Source: Cryptomeria japonica
Taxonomy: Eukaryota > Streptophyta > Pinopsida > Cupressales > Cupressaceae
Reading direction: 5' to 3'
NCBI RefSeq assembly: GCF_030272615.1
Contig: NC_081410.1
Span: 140,344,849 to 140,408,848, forward strand
Length of the DNA: 64,000 bases
The stretch's first letter is position 1. The number at the start of each line of letters is the position of its first letter. The notes beneath the pieces are model-generated. The model had not been told where the DNA came from, did not search any database, and was given only the letters and a program-made list of their open reading frames with translations. The position numbers were made by a program, and so were the translations under genes. Positions 32,975 through 44,950 of the stretch are shown piece after piece.

Positions 32975-34997
32975 TGGTGAACCCGACGTGAACTAACCAC
33001 TTAACCATGCTTTTGAGTGCTTTTGAGTTGATTTGCAAGTCAAAAACCCAAAAATAGGGTAGTGCAGGGTTTTCTGGGGACTTCTGTGCCTGTGTGAGAC
33101 AACCCGCGCCTGTGTCAAGCAACCTGCGCTTGTGTTAAAGACATTCTACACTTGTGTCATGATTTCTGCGCCTGTGTCATGACTTCTGCGCCTGTGTAAA
33201 GTCCAGAAACAGAGGTAAAAATGCAATGTTTTACTTGAAAATTGTTTGTTTTGTATTCTGTTTTCTGCTTTTTGGTTTTTGGTACTAATTCTCTGTGCAG
33301 AACCTTGGCAAAGACAAACAAATGAAACTACTAACATGTTTTTGTACAAGTTCGATAGTCAAAGACTAAACATTTCAAACTTCTGACTTGGGTTTTGTAG
33401 GTTGCCTTGGACTACAACTAAACCTTGTGTTTGCAATTAATGTTTAGGCACCTAGTGATTTCTAAATAGGATGGAATGAATCTATGCTTGATTTGATTGT
33501 TGAGTTTGACATTGGAGTAGGAGAGTATGCTCTCATCCTTCTTAGGGTGATCAGAAATCCAGATCTTCAATACCATGCTCATGTCTTTGATTGTGTGTCA
33601 CCTTTAGAGGGCCTGCCTTCCCGACCATTTGCTTTTGCAAGCAAGTGATAATCATGAGAAGGGAACGACCCAAAGTGAGTACGACTAGAATACCTTGGCA
33701 TTCTAACTCACTATAAAAAAATACCCGATGAGTGAAAGCTTTGAAGGAAGGGTTACGTGGGAATTGCAGTTACTTGGGAAGTGATGACCCTTGAACTCTT
33801 TCTCATATCAACATCTAAGTAGGACCTCATGGTCTAAATCGTGCTTGCGTGACTACATTTTTTTGGTATCTTGATGGGCTTAATGTCTCAATCACGCTTA
33901 TGTGACATCAAGGAGTAACGCTTAACAAAAATCCTTACTAAACACCTTGTTTTAGAGGCCAAAAACCCTTTAGTTGCTTGAGAAGGACAAGTTTGGGTAC
34001 TTGAAAGAGATACTAAGTTCGCCATGGGGAGATTTCCATGGGGACTAATGCTTGGCTGCCCTGAGAAGTGAGTGCCGTGGAGGGGAGCCCATGGGGTCAA
34101 GCATCTATGTATTCTCCTTGAATCCCATAACAAGTTTACCTCTCAAGTACCTAATGTCCTTGCCTACCATAAGAAATATGTGGATGAGCATGATTGTATT
34201 GAGTCTAAGTTGAAATATCTTGTCTTCTTTGTTTGTCAAAAGTTGAATTGCATATCATTTCAAAAACAAGACAAATTGATTCAAAACAAGGTTAAACACA
34301 AGAACATTTCATTCAAAAAAGTTCAAAACACCTTCAAACATGGTTGTCAAACATTTTCCAAAATCTTGTCTCAACATTCATGTCACTTAGATTTAGGTTC
34401 AGCTTAGGTTTGCATTTTACAAAGTCATTGTCAAGTACCAAGGTTAGGTTTTCACCTAAGTCATACTCCTTTGCATATCAATAAGAGTCATCCATTTGCA
34501 TGTGTCCTCTTGCATTAAAGTCATACCATTGTCATACATTTGCATTTGCATACCCTAGGTCTCTTCATTAAGCTTAGGTCATTATCATATCATATTAGGG
34601 TCATTTGCATAGTAATTGTCCCTTTGCATATAGGGTCAAAACTAGGTTTTGTCATACTTGAGTAATGCAAATCTTTGATAAACCCTAAGTTATTGTTAGG
34701 AAGTCTTGACCTTATCAAACTTTTGTCTCTTTGTCATCATTGTCATTTTGTCAAACCTAGCTTAGTATCCAAGCATATAGGTGAGACATTGTCAATTTGT
34801 CCTTTTGTCCTTTGAGGTCTAGACATCATTTCAATTTCCTAAGGGTCTCTTTTTAGATTTGCATTCCAAAAAGTTTGTCAAAATCTTGAAAAACAACCAA
34901 AAACATAGGTTGCATTCTTGCTATAGATTGCATTCTCATTTATTTAGTTTGCATTTAGTTGCATATCATATATTGTCCTTGAAAAATTCCCAAAATA
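32975..34997 (+). other. Primer-binding site and long leader with GCGCCTGTGTC repeats
   Basis: TGGTGAACCCGACGTGAAC begins five bases after the LTR. Its complement ends GGGTTCACCA, consistent with a tRNA 3' end, though I cannot name the tRNA. From 33085 to 33205 short units built on (T)GCGCCTGTGTCA repeat about seven times. The rest of the leader to 34997 is rich in CATTTGCAT and TTGTCA words and has no convincing gene. Confidence 0.6.
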
Positions 34998-37736
34998 TTG
35001 CATTTGCATAGTGACATGTCTATTGAAACAAGGTTCCAAGCACCAATGATTCAACAAAGTTTGACATATCAACCGACAATGCAATCACAATTATATCCAA
35101 CCCAACAAGAAGGCAATACCGATCAAACTTTTTATGATGAAACAAGTCTCCAAATACAAAAACTAGAGGAGAAGCTGGCTCAAGAACAAGAGATTTTGGA
35201 ACAAAGAGTGAAAAACATTGTGAAGAATAGATCACAAATGTCCAAAATGTTTCAAAAATTTCCAGGTCGAAATCCAAAGATTGAACCAATTGATGTAAGA
35301 TCTCTTCTTGAACAATCAGACATACCAGCTCTCCTCTCACAAATAGAGATGATGAAACAATTTCAAGGAAAGAGACAACATCAATTTCAACATTATGTGC
35401 CTCCACAACAAGAACAAGAAGGTGTTTACTATCAATCAGATTTTCAACCATCACAACCAATTGTTCAATAGTTCCAACATATACAACCAACACAACCAAT
35501 GGTTCAATTTCAACAATATGTCCAACCAACTATACAATGTCAACAAATGGTTCAACCAATGGTGGAATATCAACAAGTTCAATCAACATATCAATGTCAA
35601 CAACCACAACCAGATATTCAAAAACAAAGGTTGCAACCCACACCAAGCCAAATTTTGAACATGTCAAACCAATCTGATCAACATCTAGTTCGAAATCAAA
35701 ACATGACATCAAACCAAATTCTTTCCAAACAAGTTCAAATTCCAGATACAACTATGTCAAAACCTCGAAAGAAAGGTGGCTTTATTGCAAGGCTCTTAAG
35801 GAACCTACCAAGTGAGTTCTTTGAAGAAGATCAAGATAATACAATTATGTCTAGCAATGCCTCATCCCCCCACAAACAAATTGACTCTCTAGTGGCATCT
35901 ATCCCTACACCTTTATAAGTTTCACAAGAACCTTCTATGTTGTCCTCATCAAATAATACACCCAAGGATGCAATTAGCCAAGGGCTATCCATAATTGATT
36001 GCCAAGATAATCCAATTCATGATGCACATCCTTGTCATGTTTCAGAAATACAAGACCCAATGCCACCATGCACTTTATTGCCATTACCTATTTTAGAGGA
36101 CCCCATTCAAAGTCCCTCTTCCTCATGTTCAAGCATTGATTCCTTGCCAGAATCCATCACAAATGTTCAAAGTGCATCTCCTTCATGCCAATTAATTGAT
36201 TCCTTGTCAGAATCCCCCATGCATATCCAAAGTCCAACCTCATGTCAAGAGGATAATTTAGAGCACGAAGAAATGAGTCCTAAAGAAAATCAAGATCAAG
36301 ATCCTGAAACCTTATCATCCCATCCAATTTTTGACCAAGATCCCATTTCCCCAGACACTCATGATGGTTCCCCTATTCTTGTCCATTCTATCCAAAGTCC
36401 TATTTACACTCCATTCCCTGGGCAAGATAAAGATATCCCAGTTCATCCAATCCCAAACGATCTCCTTCCATTTCATGAACACAATGTCCTTTCAAATCCC
36501 ACTGACATTCCACTTTCTGAGAAAGATCAAGATATCCTTTCCATCCTTTATGATGATCCCATTGAAAGTCAAGAGCAAAGCACCTTTAAAAAGGATTCCA
36601 ATGATCTTCCTCCTTGTCAAGATCAAATTATTCCTTTAGATCCTCCACAAGATCCTTTTGTTCCTCCATTTCCTTGTCTTAATGCTCCATATACACTCCA
36701 AGATCTCATTTCTTGTGATGATCCCATTATTTCTCCCATTCCATCTCTTGAAGATCTTGTCATTGAACCATGTCCACAACACAATCCTAGTCCCCCTCAT
36801 GATCCTAATCCCCTTCATGATTCTAACGTGTCAGTGCAAGATGTTCATGAACCCTCGACATGCATAATGGGTTCTTCCACTTTGGTGCAATCCGATCCAG
36901 TTCAAGATCTCATTATTTCTCTCCTATCATATCCACCTCATAATGGACTTGTGTCTTCTTCCCAAAGAAAAGAGCATCCTACAAGTCAAGATATTCATAA
37001 AGGCAAAGGAGTAGACCTTCATGAGAAAGAACCCCTCCATATCAAAGAAGATCTTAAGGGTCATGTCTACACAACTCACTCTCAAGACGTTGGTATCCCT
37101 CCATCAAAATCCAAACATATCCCTTCCCCATCATCCCTTCCATCCATCTTAGGTCCTTATATCCCTTTGTCCTCTATGCAAGGTCAGCAAAGGCACACAT
37201 CTTTGAGAACCATCCAGTCATCCAAAAGAACTCCATTTCATTCATAGCCATCCATGCATTCCTTTCCCCCTCCAAGCAATTTGGATGCCAAGTATAAAAG
37301 TCATAAGTCTAAAAATCCACATGTATTCAAGGATCAACATGTCCAATATAATCGACATGTCAAAACAAAGAACAATATGATCTATAAAGAAAAAAATATA
37401 TCCAAAAGGTCACAAAGGCCCACTAAGCAAAATAAAGCAAAGTCAAAATATATATGGGTTCCTAAATCCCTTGTGCAAGCAATGCACTCCAAGGAACCAC
37501 AAAAGCATGAAAAATCAAAAACCATGTGGATCCCTAAGCAACTTCTTGAAGCACAAAAAGAAAAATCCAACTTGGCATCCAAAATTGCTATTCCTCCATC
37601 CAAAACTCTCAAATTTGCTCCTCCATCACCTCCTTCATCCATTTTGGGCCCTTATGTCCCAAAATCCCTAGCTATTCCTTCATCAAAATCTCCATATCCA
37701 AAACCCACTCTTCCTCCATCAGCCCATCACCCCTGA
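34998..37736 (+). pseudogene. Low-complexity gag-like ORF of the 12.4-kb element
   Basis: Four open stretches (34998-35471, 35499-35918, 35937-37247, 37254-37736) share one reading frame, separated only by in-frame stops near 35469, 35916 and 37245. They therefore form a single about 910-codon ORF. The N-terminal part is Gln-rich with a short coiled coil (KLEEKLAQEQEILEQRV) and a basic patch (SKPRKKGGFIARLLRNLP). The centre is rich in Asp, Pro, Ser and His. The C-terminus is Lys/Pro-rich with an ILGPYVP repeat. There is no zinc knuckle or enzyme motif. Position behind the leader suggests a structural protein of the element. I do not recognise the family. Confidence 0.55.
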
Positions 37737-37929
37737 AGGTGCGTGCCAATGTTGATCTTGCCATCCAAACCTCTCAAATTTATTCCTCCACCACCTTCTT
37801 CATCTGTTTTGGGCCCTTATGTCCCAAAAACCATAGCCTTTCCTTTGTCAAAATCTCAATATCCAAAATACATTTTTCCTCCATCAATCCATCACCCCTC
37901 AAGGTGTGTGCCAATGTCAATCTTGCCAA
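37601..37929 (+). repeat. Tandem duplication of about 165 bp at the ORF 3' end
   Basis: Two copies (37601-37762 and 37766-37929) share CTCAAATTT, CATCCATTTTGGGCCCTTA-like and CCATCACCCCT words. They encode ILGPYVPK twice in different frames, with the ORF stop at the end of the first copy. A third, weaker copy of the ILGPYIP motif lies near 37150. Confidence 0.75.
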
Positions 37930-40216
37930 CATTTCCATTCAGTGAAGCCCAAATCTTCCAATACCCTATCCATTATCCAATGCATATTTTCCATCCTTCC
38001 ATCCAATCCTTTGCATAAATCCTTGCCTTAATTTCATATCTTTTTCCATGTCCTTATCCTACCAATGTCTTCGAGAATACTTTTAAAGGTCATGGTCCAT
38101 TCTTTTCAAGGCTACTATCCAAACAAAAAAGTCACTTGAGTCCTTCTTCCATCCCCTATCATGTGTCCATCTTCTATTGAAAAAATAAAAAAAATACAAA
38201 AATCAAAAAAGTGAAAAAAAGAACAAAAAGTAAAGCAAAAATAATTCGTCCACTGGTGAAAACCTGGCAAACAGGCACCTTGGGCAAGTACCAAGTTGAA
38301 AACCTGGCAAACAGGTGTCATGCATAATCTATGAACTTCTTGCACACCACACTTGGGGGCAGGTTTCCTCCTTCATATCCTATTGCCCTTCATTATCCTA
38401 TCGAACCCCTGTCATTACCCTTCATATCCTATTGTCCATTTCTTCTTTCCACCTATGATCTTGACAAGGCTGAGGATCTTCATGAGCATCATGCATCTTA
38501 TTTGCAGCTTTTAGTCCATCATAGCTTTTGGTCATTTATCCATTTGCTTATTATAACCTTTCATCCATATTCCCTAACTTATTGCAACTTTCTGCCACTA
38601 TCCCTTATGCAATCCCGACCTTCAGTCCATGTCCCTTATCCATTCTTGGTCTTGCTTATCCTATCCATATCTTATCACTATCCATACACTCTTTTTCATT
38701 CTTTGATCTTGATCTGACATAAGGACGCAAAATTTAAACATGGTTTCAAAAACCTCTTGATATGTCCCTCATGCCATGTCACTGCTTTACATTGTCATAT
38801 CCACTCTCTTGTCCCATCACGCAATAGCCCTTGAAAATTGCATCTGTATTGTCTCCATGATAAAAGGCCTTTGTCTTCCCTCTATCCACCAAAATTTCAG
38901 AAAGCCTATTTATTCACCTATCATATTCCTTGCCTGGCTAGACACTGGAGGCAAAAATCTCTAAAAATTGAAAAATGTCTTGAAAAAAAAAATCAAAAAA
39001 ATTGAATAATGTTTGAAATAAAAACAAAAAAAATCCAAAAATGTCCTAAAAAAATCATAAAAATTGAAAAATGTCCTGAAAAAATCCCTAAAAATTGAAA
39101 AATGTCCTGAAATAACTCCCTAAAAAGTCATAAAAAGTCCTGAAAAAATGAACACAAATTTTTTTTCAAAACATTAAAATCCAAAAAACAAGCATTTTGC
39201 AATAAATGATCCTTTTTGTGCATAGACAAATCACTGAGCATCCCTCCAATGACACGCAATCACACATTGTGCTTTAATGAAATCATGCGTTAACAGATGA
39301 ACTTTTCAATCAAACCAGACATTCAAACTGATCCAAATTGTCATATCAATCAACCTCAAAATCATTTGTCCTTGTCTCAACTATCATGGGTCTTATACAG
39401 GGTGTGGTATACTCGAAACCAGACTGTGTCCTGTCTTCGACGGGGTACCGCATGTCCTGAAACTAGACAGCATGATCGTCCTATCAACACTTTCAACTTT
39501 TGACAATGAAGATCAAGATGTTTGTTTGACTTGTTGGAATTTGTGCATCTTATCTTTTTATTGATTTATCTCCAATCATGTTCCTATGTTGCTTGATGAT
39601 GTCACTGAGTGATTTAGAGTGGCCAGGATGGTTCATGGTGCCTTTCTTTTTTGTTGTGATTGTTGTTTGTCTGCAATGTGTCTGTCTTTTGCAAAAAGGG
39701 TTGCATTTCAGCTCTGGCCTTCAATGCCATGATGCTACGCATCCATTTTGCTACATTAAAATAAAGGTTCTCACCTACAAAGTGCATTACTGAAAGCAAG
39801 TTTTTCTGCGTCTCTCACTATCCTTTGTCTCATTTCTTCTTACTAACATTTCTTCCGTCCGCTCGGATAGTCAGTTCAATCTCGTTCTCCGATCTCCAAA
39901 AACATATGTTGCATCCTACATCCATTTGGTTAGTACATTTGCATTACATTAAGCATCACATCAAGCATTTTATCCATTTCATATTATAAATGCATCACAA
40001 ACACATAAAAAATACATTCATACATGTTCCACAATGGTATATAAATAGTGCATAAGTCATCCATACATGAAAAATATCGATGCATATCATATCATATGTC
40101 ACAATAATATCGGAGTACAAAATTGAACTATCTATCCTAGGTATGGCCCGCAGGCTGACTACGAAATGTCACACTACATAATGTCCACTGTCTGTCCTAA
40201 GGAGCACGTGCCTCTG
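37930..40216 (+). other. Non-coding interior with short repeats
   Basis: GAAAACCTGGCAAACAGG occurs twice (near 38258 and 38298). From 38955 to 39160 an A-rich segment repeats AAAAATTGAAAAATGTCCTG about five times. I see no gene; short open frames here lack recognisable motifs. Confidence 0.6.
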
Positions 40217-42034
40217 TCACTGGGTGCTCCCTCTGTCCTCCACATCCCTACCATGTCTTGCAGATGATGTTCCTCCTGGTCCTGGCTGTGGTGGTCTCAT
40301 AGGTCCACTCACTCCCATGTTGCTCAATGACCTTCGAGAGCGTGCCCTGCTCTCTATCCTCGATCGTGCTCGATATGAAGCTGCTCTCTGCTCTAGTGGA
40401 ATGGCACCCTCATATAGTGTCCTCCAATGGCATATCTCCTCTCCAGTCTCTACCAGCATCTGTGCCATCTCCCGTGCACTGACATCTCGAATTGACCCAA
40501 TATACTCAGTGACTCTCTGTTCCTCTCGCTGTGCCTGAGCTATTGTTGTATCTCGAGCCGCTATGAGTCTGGCTATCTCCGCTTTGAACTGCTCATGCTC
40601 TCTCTCTAAAGTTTCAATGTGATCCTACTGACTCGCTATGGTAGCCCTGTACATTTCCATCTCCTCTGACCTAGTTGTCTCCGACTCTATGGGTATATTC
40701 TGCAATGCCTCCTACTCGTCATCCCTATCCTCCTCTCTGTCATTGTCATCCCCATCCTCATCTCCGTCCTCATCATCCCCATCCTCATCTCCATCCTCAT
40801 CATCCTCCTCATCCTCATCATCTCCCTCCTCCTCTTCTGTGAGTGGGAAGTCCTCCTATCACCTCGGTACTGGAATATCCGGATCTATCAATGGCACTAG
40901 CCGTAGTTGTGCAAACCATCTCTCATACTCATCTATCATCCTGGCGTCCTCCACATCTAATCTCCAATCCCACTGTCTCTGCTATAGCTATGAGAAGTCA
41001 GCATATGCTATGTGTGGCTGAATCATACTCCCCCACTGACTCGTCTCTTTGTGAGATCGGGCAAAGTGTGCAGTCCTCCTAGGTACATCCTGCCTCTCTC
41101 CAAACTGTCGTCTGACTCTCTCTGGCAGGTACAACTCAATCACTCTCTAGCGATTCACTAGTCACCCAATCAGGTACCTCTCTTGTCTACAATATGGTAG
41201 CTCATCACTGTCATCTAACCATCCCAAACAATCATGATATGGCCTCCATGTGAACTCTCTCAGTCTGTCTAGCTCATGTCGCCAATATAGTATGTATCCA
41301 AAAGGACCCTGTCTCAGTGCTCCCCCATAGCAGTACACATATGGTCGGTGTGGTACTACCTGTCTATCTGTGATCGGTCGACATATGGCTATGTGCTCAA
41401 ATGCCCATACCTGTAGCAATGTGACTCCATAGCTCAAAGTCTGAACTCCCTGATACGCTATCTGATGTAGCTGAAAATACAGCATAGCCAGTACACATGG
41501 TCCCCATGCATACACTGTCCTCTTTGTCACCATCTGCTCCAGCACTCTTCCCCATCCAATAGGGAATCCATGTCCTCGTCTGTCTCCTACTAGTAGGCAT
41601 GCTATCACCACTGTTATCACCACATATCATCGATCATACTTCGATGCCATAGTCTCCCAGCCAATCTCCCCCTCCACGATATCTAGATCATCTGTGTCAC
41701 ACTCAAATAATCTGCACAATGCGTCTCTCCCTGTCACTAGGTCATACTCTATCATCTCTCCATGAATCAGAATGCAGAGGATACGCCATACGTCCTCTAG
41801 TGTCACAGTCGCCTCTCCAGTTGCCAGATGGAAGGAGGAAGTCTTCGAATGCCATCGCTCTGCCAATGCGGTAAGCAGTCCTGTGTTTTCCCTAATCTCG
41901 GGCATGAATGTGACATAGTATATCCCAAGTCCTGCTAGGATATCTCTATCTGTGCTCCTGAGTCTATGTTGTAGCATGAAGCAGTCTGGTCGGTTCTCTC
42001 GTGTGATCAACGGATATTGTCGCCTCTGCATCAC
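40217..42034 (-). pseudogene. Plant mobile domain (PMD) protein gene, antisense in the LTR element
   Basis: A single minus-strand frame runs from ATG at 42034 to a stop at 40217, about 606 codons, broken by roughly seven in-frame stops (for example at 41624 and 41160). The block RWHSKTSSFHLATGEATVTL with ED after it, then YAWGPCVLAMLYFQL and TLLQVWAFEHI, are signatures of the plant mobile domain found in MAIN/MAIL proteins and in transposons. The C-terminal part has a long Asp/Glu run (about 40720-40830), a coiled coil and an Arg-rich tail. The domain's biochemical role is unknown; host relatives act in silencing and growth. It is transcribed opposite to the element's own ORF, so it was captured or has its own promoter. 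Confidence 0.8.
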
Positions 42035-42824
42035 AATAGGGGCATATTTTGTCAGTTTTAGGGTTTGCTCCTACGGGTTGCATTTCCTCATTTTCATGTC
42101 CAAATCAGGGTGTTTTTCATCTAATCTGACCTATCCTACCCTTATCCCCCCTTTCCGGACCATTTGCATGCTGTTTTGACCAAAATTAGGGTTCCCAATG
42201 CACAACTGCGCCTGTGTCAAGGAACCTGCGCCTATGTCACATAACCTGCACCTGTGTACCCTACACAAGTGCAGAAGACCTCACACAAGCACAAGATTTG
42301 GCCTACACAAGTGCAGAAGTCAGTTTCTGTACTCCCTGTGGGCCCCGCAATGTCCCGCAAGCGATCGAAATTCATGAAATTGAAAACATGGGTTTTTAAG
42401 ATACATACCGCTACTCCCGCGTCGTCCAGTTGTCTGAATGTGTGTACATGTTCTCCAAGGTGATCTGCAAGTGTCCTTTTCTAGAGCAACAAATTCTCCT
42501 CTTTGGCTAGTGCAAATAAGCTCTTTTCACCCTCTTGGTCTCATTTATAGATCTTTGTCAGTGCATAGATGGACGTGCACCCTCTCCATGTTATGTTGGT
42601 TGCGGTCTTGTGCACCTTAAATTTCTTTTCCTTCATACATCCGATCTCCGATTGTTAGTCCGTTTGATCCTATCATTTTTATCGATCAATTGGCCTCTTC
42701 TCTGCATGTTTCTGACCAATTCCTCGAGGGGGGCATGCATATGTCATTATTATTGTCTAGGGCATTTTCATTATTGTTCTTTGAAACAACGCTTAAAATC
42801 GCATTGTCTCAAAGAGGGGCAAAA
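42035..42824. other. Interior between PMD gene and 3' LTR, with polypurine tract
   Basis: At 42205-42330 the GCGCCTGTGTC repeats recur, first direct and then as the complement (TACACAAGTGCAGAAG), which could fold as a hairpin. The tract AAAGAGGGGCAAAA (42811-42824) touches the 3' LTR and is the likely polypurine tract. This region would also hold the PMD promoter. Confidence 0.55.
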
Positions 42825-43792
42825 TGTAGACACCTAAAAATGGTCAACACTTGCAGAGTCATACTTTAACATTTGCGCATTGCCTCATTTTAGGTTTTTG
42901 TGTCGCATTAACATTTCTCCTATGTCACGCACTTGGTTTTTATCATTTGCAAGCATCGAGTCATTCTTCTACATTCTTCATTCGTCTCGCTCTCAAATTT
43001 GGTCTTGTCGACAACACTATCCAGTCATGATTTTGATCGATTTTATCCTGTCGCATCAATGTGCGTACTCATTTGTCATTATTTTGGACATCGTCAATCC
43101 TAATTAGGGTTTTGTCCTTTGATCAATCTTATCATCTGGCGATCAATTTGTCATCAATCGTTGTTATGTTCAATCTTGTCATTTTGCGATCAATTTGTCA
43201 TTGATTGTTGTCATTTTCAATCTTGTCGTTTTGCAATCTATTTTGTCATCGATTCTTGTCCTCTTGTCAGTTTTGTCATTTTGCGATCGATTTGTCATCG
43301 ATCGTTGTTTGTCTCAATTATGTCAATTTGGATCAATTAGTCATTGTTCCTCGTCAATTGGCACATTTATCAATCAAATCATTTATCAGCATTGGTCCTT
43401 TGTCAGTCAGAATCATGATCATAATCGAATCAACATCAATTATCTTTCATCAAGACCTAATTGTCATCTTTGCATTGCTAATTCATCCTCTAGGGTTTCG
43501 TGATTTAATCATTTAACCTTGCTTGTCATTTCTTCCTTTAGGATTAATAAATTAATTATTTATCCTAAGTCTTCTTATCACAATTAAATGTTCATTTAAT
43601 TGGCTAATAATTCCTCCCTTTGTGAATTAATTAATAAATGAAAAATTATTAATTAATTCACTTAATTTTCTAATTTTCATCAATTTCATCTTTTTCTAAT
43701 TTCTTAATTCCTCTTTTTCTTTTTTTCTATTTTCTAAATTCCTAATTTCAATTCTCTCCTATTTTTCTCCTAATTTCATGGGAATGACATAG
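42825..43792 (+). repeat. 3' LTR of the 12.4-kb element, truncated
   Basis: Begins TGTAGACACC and follows the 5' LTR with few differences to GGAATGACATAG, where homology stops about 170 bp short of the expected CTACA end. Confidence 0.85.
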
Positions 43793-44197
43793 AAATTATT
43801 CCTTTAGATCCTCCATAAGCAAGAATCCCTAATTTACAAGTAAAACACTGCATTTTTAACTCTGTTTCTGGACTTTACACAGGCGCAAAAGTCATGACAC
43901 AGGCGCAGAAGTCATGACACAAGCGCAAAATGTCTTTAACACAAGCGCAGGTTGCTTGACACAGGCGTAGGTTGTCTCACACAGGCGCAAAAGTCCCCAG
44001 AAAACCCTGGACTGCCCTATTTTTGGGTTTTTGACTTGCAAATCAACTCAAAAGCACTCAAAAGCACTCAAAAGCATGGTTAAGTGGTTAGTTCACGTCG
44101 GGTTCACCAATTAATGTAGCTACGAAATCGGAAATCATCACAAGCAAATCAAAATACTATTCTAGCCTAAAGGATAAGCACGAAGAAATGACATAGA
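43793..44197. other. Chimeric tail: ORF patch plus inverted leader copy
   Basis: Bases 43793-43815 are identical to 36625-36647 in the gag-like ORF. About 43838-44165 is an inverted copy of 32930-33240 (LTR end, primer site and GCGCCTGTGTC repeats). The last 30 bases contain an inverted LTR piece (CCTAAAGGA...GAAGAAATGACA, compare 43523-43543). This is not a normal 3' end. Confidence 0.75.
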
Positions 44198-44247
44198 AAT
44201 TTCATCTCACCTATCATAGACATCTCAAATTCCTTTTGCATATCATC
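44198..44247. repeat. Right copy of the 50-bp flanking duplication
   Basis: Identical by eye to 31772-31821, from AATTTCATCTCACC to TTTTGCATATCATC. It is copia reverse-transcriptase sequence of the old element, so it records the insertion of the 12.4-kb element. Confidence 0.9.
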
Positions 44248-44950
44248 AACAAACTTCATACTCAAGTCACCATCTCCTCCAAAACTAATATCATTCACAA
44301 ATACTTCAACAATCAAAATGTAATAATTGTCAACCTTAAATTATAAGTTACTATCAAGAGTACCTTTACAAAATCCCAACTTCATCAAATACTTATCTAA
44401 TCTTGCATACCAGGCTCTAGGTGCTTACTTCAGTCCATACAATGCTTTCTTCAATTTGCATACTATGTTTCCTTCATCTAATAAAGAAAATACTTATGGT
44501 TGCTCAATGTAGACTTCCTTCTCAAGATCACCATTCAAAAAGGCTAACTTTACATCCATCTGATAAACTTTGAAATTATTATAAGCAGCATATGCAAGAA
44601 GCAATCTAACAACTTCAATTCTAGCTATAGGAGCAAAAGTTTCTTCATAATCAATACCTTCCATCTGAGACCATCCCTTACATACAAATATTGCCTTGTT
44701 TCTTACCACTTCACCGGATTCATTCATTTTATTCCGGAACACCCATTAGTGCCAATCACATATTTTTCTTTAGGTCTCAAAAAAAGCTCCCAAGTGTTAT
44801 TCTTTTCAATCTGATTCAATTCCTCCTCCATATCTTTTATCCAATTCTCATCCTTACATGGTTCAACAACATCTTTAGGCTCAACCTTAGAAATTAGACA
44901 CATCTCTTTAGTAGCAAGTCTTCTCATAGTCATCACACCTTTGTTCTTAT
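44248..44950 (-). pseudogene. Copia reverse transcriptase, N-terminal and central part
   Basis: On the minus strand the reading runs WIKDMEEELNQIEKNNTWEL, VIGT, NKAIFVCKGWSQMEGIDYEE, TFAPIARIEVVRLLLAYAA, YQMDVKLAFLNGDLEKEVYI and, after a stop, KALYGLK-like sequence. The region near 44310-44260, which reads VEVFVNDI-like, stands in for the catalytic YVDD block, so the second catalytic site is mutated. It continues at 31821 beyond the insert. Confidence 0.8.

Larger units (their letters stand above)
31822..44197 (+). mobile_element. 12.4-kb plus-strand LTR element with rearranged 3' end
   Basis: The 5' LTR is 31822-32969 (TGTAG...CTACA), followed by a putative primer site TGGTGAACCCGACG at 32975. 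A Gln/Pro/Ser-rich ORF (34998-37736), an antisense plant-mobile-domain ORF (42034-40217), a purine tract AAAGAGGGGCAAAA (42811-42824) and a 3' LTR from 42825 follow. The 3' LTR matches the 5' LTR only to about 43792. From there to 44197 the sequence is a patchwork dominated by an inverted copy of the 5' leader. The insert is flanked by a 50-bp duplication instead of 5 bp. No pol domain is visible. Confidence 0.85.

Noticed and set aside
38331-38722. 128-codon plus-strand frame rich in Ser, Pro and Tyr
   Set aside because: Pyrimidine-rich low-complexity sequence after the gag-like ORF, with two overlapping frames and no motif.
40638-41021. Serine-rich open frame on the plus strand
   Set aside because: It is the reverse reading of the Asp/Glu codon run of the minus-strand PMD gene; GAT/GAG repeats read as Ser on the other strand.
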